Shown here: piece after piece, positions 57,556 through 64,000 of the stretch
Layout: each line of letters begins with the position of its first letter
Position numbering within the stretch: the first letter of the stretch is position 1
Assembly: GCA_020445645.1 (NCBI GenBank)
Contig: JAGRGG010000012.1
Span: 1 to 64,000, forward strand
Source: Geminicoccaceae bacterium
GTDB taxonomy: Bacteria; Pseudomonadota; Alphaproteobacteria; Geminicoccales; Geminicoccaceae
Length of the DNA: 64,000 nucleotides
Direction of reading: 5' to 3'
Program-made: the position numbers and the translations under genes
The notes under the pieces: generated by a model
What the model saw: the letters and a program-made list of their open reading frames with translations, nothing else
Database searches by the model: none
What the model was told of the DNA's origin: nothing

Positions 57556-58761
57556 ATGCGCCACGACCCGGCTCGGCTGAGCTTCGAGATCCACGCCCGC
57601 GACGGCAATGCCCGCCGCGGGACGCTGCAGACGCCGCATGGCCCGGTCGAGACCCCGGCCTTCATACCCCTTGCGACCAAGGGCTCGGTCAGGGGCATGT
57701 CCTCCCGGGAGATCGAGGGGATGGGATACGAGATGGTGCTCGGCAACACCTACCACCTGCTGGTCGCGCCGGGCCCCGAACGGATCGCCGAAGCCGGCGG
57801 GCTCCACCGCTTCATGGGCTGGGAGAAAGCGATCATCACGGACTCTGGTGGCTTCCAGGTCTTTTCGCTGGCCCACGGAGGGGTGGCCGAGGAGATCAAG
57901 GGCTCGGGACGCAAGATGTACGGCCTCGCCAAGACCCTGGGCATCGAGGAGGAAGGGGTCCGGTTCCGTTCCTACAAGGACGGGTCCGAGCTGATGCTCT
58001 CGCCGGAGGAGTCGATGAGGGTGCAGGCTGCTCTCGGTTCCGACATCGCCCTGGTCTTCGACGAATGCACCCCTTTTCACGCCGACCGCGAATACACCGC
58101 CCGCTCGACCGAGCGCACCCACCGCTGGCTGAAGCGATGTCTCGACTGGCATGAAGCGAACGGCCCGTCCGGTCAGGCGGTGTTCGGGATCATTCAGGGA
58201 GGCACCCATGCCGATCTGCGCAAGGAGTCATGCGAGGCCGTTTCCGCATCCGGCGTGGACGGGATTTCGATCGGCGGCACGCTCGGACGAGACAAGGAAG
58301 AGATGGCCGAGGTACTCGGGTTCACGGTGCCGAACCTGCCGGTCGAGGCGCCGAAGCACCTGCTCGGGATCGGAGAGGTCGACGACCTGATGCGCGGGGT
58401 CGCGCTTGGTCTCGATGTCTTCGACTGCGCCGTCCCGACCCGGTTGGCCAGACACGGAATGGCTCTGGCTCCGCTCCCGGACAACCGTTTCCGGATCGAC
58501 GTCCGCAAGCCCCGGGAGATCGGTAATCGCGATCCGCTGGTCCCGGGCTGTCCCTGCACCGCCTGCGCCGCCTACGACCGGGATTATCTGAACTACATCT
58601 CGAAGTCAGAGGAGCTGACTGCGGTGAGGCTCCTGGTCGACCACAACCTGACCTATATGGAGCGGCTGATGCGCGGCGCCCGCGAAGCAATATCGGATGG
58701 GGAGTACTCCACCTACAGCGAGAAGATCCTGGCCGGATCGACCCCCTGGGATGCCCGGTAG
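57556..58761 (+). CDS. tgt: tRNA-guanine transglycosylase
   Basis: Replaces G34 by preQ1 in tRNAs with GUN anticodons (queuosine pathway). 401 residues. TDSGGFQVFSL, VFDECTPF (catalytic Asp region), FGIIQGGTHADLR and the zinc site CPCTAC...LLVDHN. The segment GSGRKMYGLAKTLGIEEEGVRFRS replaces the short KLRKI-type linker usual in proteobacterial Tgt; from memory this longer form is actinobacterial (Thermoleophilia). It marks the change of organism and is 23 bp after gpmI. Confidence 0.93.
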   Translation: MRHDPARLSFEIHARDGNARRGTLQTPHGPVETPAFIPLATKGSVRGMSSREIEGMGYEMVLGNTYHLLVAPGPERIAEAGGLHRFMGWEKAIITDSGGFQVFSLAHGGVAEEIKGSGRKMYGLAKTLGIEEEGVRFRSYKDGSELMLSPEESMRVQAALGSDIALVFDECTPFHADREYTARSTERTHRWLKRCLDWHEANGPSGQAVFGIIQGGTHADLRKESCEAVSASGVDGISIGGTLGRDKEEMAEVLGFTVPNLPVEAPKHLLGIGEVDDLMRGVALGLDVFDCAVPTRLARHGMALAPLPDNRFRIDVRKPREIGNRDPLVPGCPCTACAAYDRDYLNYISKSEELTAVRLLVDHNLTYMERLMRGAREAISDGEYSTYSEKILAGSTPWDAR

Positions 58762-58773
58762 GCTGCCCGGCAG

Positions 58774-59730
58774 ATGGCTGAATCCCTGATCCGGCTGGAG
58801 GGAGTTTCCAAGCGCTATGGCAGCGTAAAGGCACTCGACGGGCTTTCGCTCGAGGTGCCTGAGGGGACCGTCTGTGGTCTGCTCGGCCCCAACGGCTCCG
58901 GCAAGACGACCGCGATCAGGGTCCTGCTCGGCCTCACCGCGATGAACGCCGGCCGGGCCGAACTGCTCGGGGCCGAACCCGGCTCGGCCGATTTTCGGCT
59001 CGCCACAGGTCAGACCGGGTCACTGATCGAAGGCCCTGCCCTTTACCAGCGGGCATCCGCCCGGCAGAACATGGAGATTCAGGCTGCGACCCTCGGCCTT
59101 GACCACGCGGCGGGCCAGATCGAGGAGTTGCTCAGGATGGTTGATCTGGACGGGCGCGCCGACACCCGGTCCGGTGGCTTCTCGCTCGGCATGAAGCAGC
59201 GCCTGGGGCTTGCCCTGGCCCTGCTGGGAAACCCCCGCCTGGTGATCCTCGACGAGCCGACCAACGGTCTCGACCCTTCCGGAATTGTCGAAATCAGGGA
59301 GTTGATCAAACGTCTCCCCGAGCGCGGAATAACGGTTCTGGTGTCTTCCCATCTGCTGGCCGAGGTTCAGTTGATGTGTGACCGGGCGACGATCATCAAG
59401 GACGGGCGGCTGGTCGCCGGTGGCACCATGGAGGAGATCCTCTCTTCGACCGGCGTTGGCGAGGGTTACCGGGTATATGTCCGAATCTCGGAGGCTGAGG
59501 CGGCGGCGGCCGCCCTTGGGCGGGCCGGGCTTGAGGTCGAGGACCGGGGCGAGGGCAGCCTGGTTGCCCGCGGCAAGATCGACGACGATTCGGAAATCAC
59601 GCGAACCCTGGCCGAAGCCGGGATCTGGCTGCGCGGTCTGATGCGCGAGCGCCCCGATCTCGAACGGGTCTTCCTGACCTTGACCGACACGAACGCGAGT
59701 GAAAACGGAGGCCAGACCGATGAGGGCTGA
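58774..59730 (+). CDS. ABC transporter ATP-binding protein (ABC-2 exporter type)
   Basis: 318 residues: LLGPNGSGKTTAIR (Walker A), FSLGMKQRLGLALALLG (signature LGMKQR), LVILDEPTNGLDP (Walker B) and a C-terminal regulatory region of about 90 residues, as in DrrA/CcmA-type exporters. Its last codons overlap the start of the permease gene. Cargo unknown. Confidence 0.9.
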   Translation: MAESLIRLEGVSKRYGSVKALDGLSLEVPEGTVCGLLGPNGSGKTTAIRVLLGLTAMNAGRAELLGAEPGSADFRLATGQTGSLIEGPALYQRASARQNMEIQAATLGLDHAAGQIEELLRMVDLDGRADTRSGGFSLGMKQRLGLALALLGNPRLVILDEPTNGLDPSGIVEIRELIKRLPERGITVLVSSHLLAEVQLMCDRATIIKDGRLVAGGTMEEILSSTGVGEGYRVYVRISEAEAAAAALGRAGLEVEDRGEGSLVARGKIDDDSEITRTLAEAGIWLRGLMRERPDLERVFLTLTDTNASENGGQTDEG

Positions 59731-60427
59731 GTTCCTCAAGATCCGGATTCTCCCGACGCCCCGGTGGACCCTTTTCGCATTGCTGTTGTGTTTCCTGGCC
59801 GGGGTCGGCTTCAGCGTCACGTCGGGGGTCGGTCACGACGAGGCCGTGCTCGACCTGGCCGTGATGCTGCCGAGCGTCATCTGTTCGATCGTGTTCGGTT
59901 CCTGGATGGCCGGGGTCGAATTCGGCCAGAACACCCTGCGCCGGTCACTTGCCGCTGACCCGCGCCGGGTCCGTCTTGTTCTGGCAAAGGCAGCGGCAAC
60001 GGTGATCACGGTGGCTGCGGTCACAGTCGGGCTCTGGGCCCTGGGCATGCTGGTCTTCCCGCTGCTCGGATCCGGTCATGAGACAACGATCGATTCCGGA
60101 CGGGCGGTCGGCATGGGTCTCGCTGCGTTGCTTCAGAACGTGGTCTATGCGTTGATCGCACTTAGTCTCACCCTGCTGACCAGGTCGATGGGAGGGGGCA
60201 TGGCGATGTCATTCGCTTTCGCCTTCGTCATCAGCGCCTTCCTTTCGGTTATTCCGAAGGTCGGTGACTACATGGTCAGTTCAGCCCTCGAATCGGTCAC
60301 CTCATCCCTTCGCGACGAGAGCGTGAGCGGACTCGACGTCGGACCGGCCATCGTCGTGGTCGTGATCTGGATGTCCGCCTTCATCGGCCTCGGAATCTTC
60401 AGAACCCTCCGCACCGAGGTCAAGTAG
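59720..60427 (+). CDS. ABC-2 type permease
   Basis: 235 residues from ATG 59720 (GGAGG 10 bases upstream; GTG 59699 also open). Six predicted membrane segments: about 15-33 (WTLFALLLCFLAGVGFSV), 46-65, 92-112, 125-150, 160-180 and 210-228. No catalytic motif. Overlaps the end of the ATP-binding subunit by 11 bp, forming a two-component exporter. Confidence 0.85.
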   Translation: MRAEFLKIRILPTPRWTLFALLLCFLAGVGFSVTSGVGHDEAVLDLAVMLPSVICSIVFGSWMAGVEFGQNTLRRSLAADPRRVRLVLAKAAATVITVAAVTVGLWALGMLVFPLLGSGHETTIDSGRAVGMGLAALLQNVVYALIALSLTLLTRSMGGGMAMSFAFAFVISAFLSVIPKVGDYMVSSALESVTSSLRDESVSGLDVGPAIVVVVIWMSAFIGLGIFRTLRTEVK

Positions 60428-60477
60428 CACCACCAGGCGGTTGCCCGTTGGTGTCCGGCGAAGACCGGAAGTAGCGC

Positions 60478-61677
60478 TTATTGAGTGTTGTCCCGGACCT
60501 GCTGTTTCAGTTCGTCCGAGAGCTTCTCGACCGAGTTGCCGGCCCAGTCCTTGATCTTGACCGAGGCTGCCCGGTCGGTGAGCAGGATGACCGAACCCGC
60601 GACCACCGCCGCTATCAGTACCAGCGCCAGAACGCCAAGAACGAAGCGGAAAAAGGAGCGCATGAACGAGCGCTTCTTGCGGGCTCGCGGGGCAGTCTGG
60701 GGCAGGCTGTAGCGAGGCGGCGGGGGAGCCGGGCGATGGGCTGTGCGGGCGGTGCGCTCGAGCGGACGGGTCGCCGTTTCCGCCTGGGGGAACTCCGGTG
60801 GGGTAACCGGTTCCTCGTCCATCTGCAGGGTGACGTCCTCTCCGCGCAGGCCACGCTGGAGGCCATCGGAAAGGGCTGCTGCCGTGTTGAATCGGTAGGC
60901 CTTCTCGCCTTCGAGGGCCCGCATCACCGCGGCGCTCACGGTCTCGGGGACATCTGCGTTGTAGGTCCGGGGCGGCAGCGGCTTCTCGTTCTGCTGGCGC
61001 ACCGCCAGCTCGGCCAGGGAGGAGCCCTCGTATGGAAGCCGCCCGGTCAGGAACTGGTAGAGCACCACCCCGAGCGCATAGACGTCGGTTGAGGGCGTCG
61101 CTTCCTCGCCGCGCACCTGTTCGGGCGCGAGATAGGCGGCGGTGCCGACCACCGACCCGACCTGGGTGATCCGCGTCTGCTCGGCGGCCCTGGCGATGCC
61201 GAAGTCGGTCAGCTTGCAGGTCATCTCGCCGCCACCTACCGGGCCGCCGATGACCATCAGGTTTCCGGGCTTCACGTCGCGATGAATGATTCCGTGGCGA
61301 TGTGCGTACTCGAGTCCGGCGCAAGCCTGGACGCCGATCTCGACCGTCACCTCCGGGTCGACGAGGCCTTCGGTCTTGAGGATCTGAGCGCCTGACTTGC
61401 CTTCGACGCATTCCATGACGATGAAGTGGCGTCCGTGGTCGACCCCGGTGTCATAGACCTGGACGATGTTCGGGTGGATCAGCTTGGCCACGGCAAGCGC
61501 CTCGCGGCGGAAGCGGGCCACGAAACGGTCATCGTCTGACAGGTGCTCGGCCAGTACCTTCACCGCGACGGTGCGCTCGAGGATGCGGTCGGTCGCCCGG
61601 TAGACGTTCGACATGCCACCGGAGCCGAGCTTGTCCCGGAGTTCGTAACGGTCGGCGAGAATCGTCGGTTCACTCAT
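60478..61677 (-). CDS. Hanks-type serine/threonine kinase (PknB-like)
   Basis: 399 residues. Kinase domain 8-270: glycine loop LGSGGMSNVYRA, Lys40, catalytic HRDVKPGN (Asp134), DFG at 158-160, activation segment to AYLAPEQVRGEE. A Pro/Thr-rich juxtamembrane linker (about 275-335), one membrane helix (about 342-366, FFRFVLGVLALVLIAAVVAGSVIL) and a short extracellular tail follow. PASTA repeats are absent, unlike canonical PknB. Hanks kinases of this build are common in Actinobacteria and rare in Rhodospirillales. Next to a Thr-rich lipoprotein on the same strand. Confidence 0.92.
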   Translation of the reverse strand: MSEPTILADRYELRDKLGSGGMSNVYRATDRILERTVAVKVLAEHLSDDDRFVARFRREALAVAKLIHPNIVQVYDTGVDHGRHFIVMECVEGKSGAQILKTEGLVDPEVTVEIGVQACAGLEYAHRHGIIHRDVKPGNLMVIGGPVGGGEMTCKLTDFGIARAAEQTRITQVGSVVGTAAYLAPEQVRGEEATPSTDVYALGVVLYQFLTGRLPYEGSSLAELAVRQQNEKPLPPRTYNADVPETVSAAVMRALEGEKAYRFNTAAALSDGLQRGLRGEDVTLQMDEEPVTPPEFPQAETATRPLERTARTAHRPAPPPPRYSLPQTAPRARKKRSFMRSFFRFVLGVLALVLIAAVVAGSVILLTDRAASVKIKDWAGNSVEKLSDELKQQVRDNTQ

Positions 61678-61683
61678 CGTCGA

Positions 61684-62313
61684 TCACCCTGGGCCCAGTC
61701 CGCCGGAACCGGGTCCGGTGCCGCCCGACGGATTGGTCGGGGTCGTGGGTTCGGTCGGGGTGGTCGGAGTCGTTGGAGTGGTCGGATTCGTGGCAGGCGG
61801 GGTGGTCTGGTTCCCGTTGCCGTTGTTGTCTGTCTGGTTCGAATCCTGGTTTTCATCGGTGGTGCCCTGATCGCCGGTCGTGGCCTGGCTGGTGTCGGTG
61901 GTTCCGGTCTCCCCGGTTGTGCCTTCGGTGTCTGTCGGTGTCTCTTCGGTCTCGACCGGTACCTCGGTGGTCGTCGTGTCCGCTTCGGTGCATTTGTCCG
62001 GGTCGTTCACAAGGAGCGTCAAATCAGTGACACCATCCAACAGGGAACGTTTCAGCTCCGCGTCTACATCGGTTCCCATCGCTTCGATCTCCTGCTGCGC
62101 GGTCCGGGCCACTTTGGCCGCCTGGAAACACTCTCCGGCTGCCGCGAGCGACTGGATCCGGTCGAAGCGGGCGATCAGCGATTCCGACGTGTCCTTGGGG
62201 ATCAGGTTACTGCGATCCTCGCCGCAGCCAACCAGAAACGGGGCTACGACCAGGCAGGCGAGCAGGGCAGGCAGAAGACCCCTGCCGGGGCCTCTTCGGG
62301 CAAGAAACAGCAT
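61684..62313 (-). CDS. Thr/Glu-rich lipoprotein adjacent to the kinase
   Basis: 209 residues from ATG 62313 (an upstream ATG at 62358 is in frame). Signal peptide with lipobox FLVGC (Cys30). A helical domain of about 75 residues containing two Cys (AGECFQAAKVARTAQ and NDPDKCTE). A long extracellular tail is rich in Thr, Pro, Asn, Gly (TTPPATNPTTPTTPTTPT repeats). Same strand as and 6 bp before the kinase gene; it may present the sensor domain that the kinase itself lacks. This is inference from context. Confidence 0.75.
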   Translation of the reverse strand: MLFLARRGPGRGLLPALLACLVVAPFLVGCGEDRSNLIPKDTSESLIARFDRIQSLAAAGECFQAAKVARTAQQEIEAMGTDVDAELKRSLLDGVTDLTLLVNDPDKCTEADTTTTEVPVETEETPTDTEGTTGETGTTDTSQATTGDQGTTDENQDSNQTDNNGNGNQTTPPATNPTTPTTPTTPTEPTTPTNPSGGTGPGSGGLGPG

Positions 62314-62367
62314 TCCGGGCGAGTCTAGATGGTTGAAACGCTTGCCTTTGTGATGCATTCCCGGCCT

Positions 62368-63105
62368 TTACTGACCCTTGAAGAGGCGGTCGCCTAGGTG
62401 GGTGGGAAGGCCGGCTTCACGGATCGCTTCGGCCGCCTCGTCGATCGGGTAGTCGACCCGGTGAAAGCGCGCCCTGAACTCCTCCGTGTCGAGTTCCGCC
62501 CAGGCAGCCCGCGGGTCGCCGTCGCGGGGCTGTCCGACACTGCCGGGGTTGAGCAGCCACTTGCCACCCGTCATCGTCAATTCGGTTCCCTGCGGTGCCA
62601 GGACCGACGAGACCCGCGACATCTCGTCGACCCTCGTGAAATAGAGCGCGATGTGCGAATGGCCGATCAGGGCGATTCGCTCCTCCTGGAAGTCGAGATT
62701 GTCCTCGGCCAGGTCGCTGTCGACCACGTACTCCCAGATCGGGTCGCGCGGCGAGGCGTGAAAGAGGCCGATGTCTTCCCGGACCGCCGAGGTGCCGTCC
62801 AGGCTGCGCAGGATCTCGAAAGCCTCGGGCTCCATGTTGTCGCGCGTCCACCTGGCCGACATCGCGGCCGAGGGGCTGAAGGTGCCGATGTCGATTTCCC
62901 TCAGCGCCGCCAGGTCGTGGTTGCCGAGCAGGAAGACCGAGCAGCGATCCTTCAGGGTGGTTACGCATTCCCCGGGGAACGCCCCGTATCCGACCGCATC
63001 ACCGAGAAACCAGATCTCGTCGACCCCGGTGGCATCGATGTCCTCAAGGACCGCGTCGAGCGCGTGGCGGTTGGCGTGGATGTCGGAAATGACGGCGACG
63101 TTCAT
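62368..63105 (-). CDS. Calcineurin-like metallophosphoesterase
   Basis: 245 residues from ATG 63105 (earlier starts would add unrelated sequence). Metal-binding blocks DIHANRHALDAVL, GDAVGYGAFPGE, LLGNHD, GHSHIALYF and LNPGSVGQPRDGD: the YfcE-like phosphodiesterase layout. Substrate unknown. Divergent from the M48 protease by 34 bp. Confidence 0.88.
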   Translation of the reverse strand: MNVAVISDIHANRHALDAVLEDIDATGVDEIWFLGDAVGYGAFPGECVTTLKDRCSVFLLGNHDLAALREIDIGTFSPSAAMSARWTRDNMEPEAFEILRSLDGTSAVREDIGLFHASPRDPIWEYVVDSDLAEDNLDFQEERIALIGHSHIALYFTRVDEMSRVSSVLAPQGTELTMTGGKWLLNPGSVGQPRDGDPRAAWAELDTEEFRARFHRVDYPIDEAAEAIREAGLPTHLGDRLFKGQ

Positions 63106-63139
63106 GGTCGGGCTTGCCCGCCGAATATCGTATTGAGCG

Positions 63140-64000
63140 ATGAATTCGGGTCCGGCCACCGGCCGCGGAGTGAACGGCTACGTTCTGGCAGGAACCGCTG
63201 TCGGAGCTCTTCTGGTGGCCGTGATCGCGGCCCTCCTTCTGAGCCCGGACCAGGGCCTGCCGGTTCCCGACCCGGCGGCCGCGGCGAGGGTGATAGCGGA
63301 CCGTTTCACCCCGGCGGAGCTGAGCCAGGCCGGGGACTACCGGTCCTGGGGACGGTTGATCGGGGTAGCGACGCTGATCACCCAGTTTGCCGCCCTCGGC
63401 TTCCTGGCCTTCTGGCGGGGCGGGCCGATGAGGCGGATGCTGGAGCGACTCGGCAGGAGACCACTGGTCGGTGCCCAGGCCGTCGGGGCGGGCATATCCC
63501 TCGTGCTGGCGCTGGTCGACCTGCCGTTCAACGTCGCCGCCTGGAAACTGGGCCGGGACTACGGACTGATCAGCCAGGCACTCGGTCCCAGGCTGTTCGA
63601 CTGGCTGCTCTCGGCCCTGATCACGATGGTTCCGGCGGCGCTCGGGGCACTGATCGCGATGGCCCTCTGGCGCCGGCTCAGGGGCCGGTTCTGGATCGCT
63701 GCTTCGGCGCTAATCGCGGTCTGGGCCGTCGTCACGACCTGGCTTTGGCCGGTTGTGGTCGCCCCGATCTTCAACGACTTCGAGCCCCTGCCGGCCGGGC
63801 CGGCGCGGAGCGAGGTGCTGCGACTGGCGGACCGGGCGGGTGTCGAAGTGGGGGAGGTCTATGTGGTGGACGCCAGCCGCAGATCCTCCACGGTAAATGC
63901 CTACGTGAACGGGATCGGCTCCTCCAAGCGGGTGGTCATCTACGACAATGCGATCCGGGATCTGACTCCGGCCGAGTTCTCGGCTCTCATCGCCCATGAG
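63140..64000 (+). CDS. M48 (Ste24-like) membrane metalloprotease, truncated by window end
   Basis: 287 codons before the window ends, still open. Several membrane helices (about 14-36, 72-92, 112-132, 155-178, 187-208) precede the catalytic region. The last residues, LTPAEFSALIAHE, are the start of the HExxH zinc site. The layout, with YVNGIGSSKRVVIYDNAIRDL just before the site, fits CAAX-protease-type M48 enzymes. C-terminal catalytic half lies outside the window. Confidence 0.85.
   Translation, partial: MNSGPATGRGVNGYVLAGTAVGALLVAVIAALLLSPDQGLPVPDPAAAARVIADRFTPAELSQAGDYRSWGRLIGVATLITQFAALGFLAFWRGGPMRRMLERLGRRPLVGAQAVGAGISLVLALVDLPFNVAAWKLGRDYGLISQALGPRLFDWLLSALITMVPAALGALIAMALWRRLRGRFWIAASALIAVWAVVTTWLWPVVVAPIFNDFEPLPAGPARSEVLRLADRAGVEVGEVYVVDASRRSSTVNAYVNGIGSSKRVVIYDNAIRDLTPAEFSALIAHE

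Noticed and set aside
60302-61411. Large minus-strand frame over the permease end and kinase
   Set aside because: It is Arg/Pro-rich, in another frame from the kinase, and lacks any motif; the kinase frame has all catalytic residues.

Overview
The window reads as two organisms joined end to end. Bases 1 to about 57.1-57.5 kb look like a GC-rich alphaproteobacterium, probably Rhodospirillales-like. The evidence is the run ilvB-ilvN-ilvC / miaA / serB / Do-protease-DUF2065-hflC-hflK / mrp, a class I lysyl-tRNA synthetase, a phasin, an HWE-family LOV kinase, CtrA-like TTAA-N7-TTAA boxes and a family of intergenic repeats. From about 57.5 kb to the end (tgt, an ABC exporter, a Hanks-type kinase with its lipoprotein, a metallophosphoesterase and a truncated M48 protease), gene content, Tgt type and base usage look actinobacterial (Thermoleophilia-like). 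The repeat family is not seen there. A misassembly inside or just after gpmI is the simplest explanation.

Layout. 0-3.5 kb (minus): branched-chain amino-acid operon ilvB-ilvN-ilvC. 3.7-6.5 kb: a diguanylate cyclase, miaA and serB. 6.5-10.6 kb (minus): envelope protein quality control (hflK-hflC-DUF2065-Do protease). 10.7-12.8 kb: mrp/apbC, a helix-hairpin-helix/phasin fusion and tRNA-Val. 12.8-17.9 kb: gph, glmU, a TPR-SH3 protein and a D,D-carboxypeptidase with a SPOR domain. 17.9-21.4 kb (minus): periplasmic cyclase-family protein, tandem SpoIIAA-like protein, type II NADH dehydrogenase, tRNA-Gln. 21.4-24.8 kb (minus): SAM hydroxide adenosyltransferase, ispE and a TPR lipoprotein. 24.9-28.5 kb (plus): small unknown protein, uracil-DNA glycosylase, soluble lytic transglycosylase, moaB. 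28.5-30.6 kb (minus): two metallo-beta-lactamase-fold proteins. 30.7-35.2 kb (plus): HNH endonuclease, XylD-like sugar-acid dehydratase coupled to a TPR protein, and an unknown protein. 35.2-40.2 kb: GH15 glucoamylase/trehalase divergent from a LOV-LOV-like-GAF-HWE-REC blue-light kinase, then an EF-hand protein. 40.2-43.8 kb: entericidin-like lipoprotein, an M23 peptidase with a duplicated unknown domain, an arylsulfotransferase-like protein. 43.9-46.2 kb: guaB and a zinc-ribbon/MBL protein. 46.3-50.5 kb (minus): a four-gene polar-amino-acid-type ABC importer and a LacI regulator whose promoters share a GATCGATC-centred palindrome. 50.6-57.5 kb (plus): lysS, rsmB, purH, then a mostly non-coding stretch on the minus strand with one lipoprotein, then gpmI.

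Most of the window is housekeeping. The parts that stand out are the contig junction, the dispersed repeat family (more than ten copies, one a long perfect inverted repeat, one an inverted pair), the LOV-HWE kinase facing a carbohydrate hydrolase, the LacI/ABC-importer regulon with visible operators, the M23 peptidase with two copies of a WGLYTS-containing domain, and the HHH-phasin fusion preceded by a PhaR-like palindrome. No insertion sequence, prophage, CRISPR array or rRNA gene was seen. Starts were chosen by reading frame, Shine-Dalgarno spacing and N-terminal family fit; no database search was possible.
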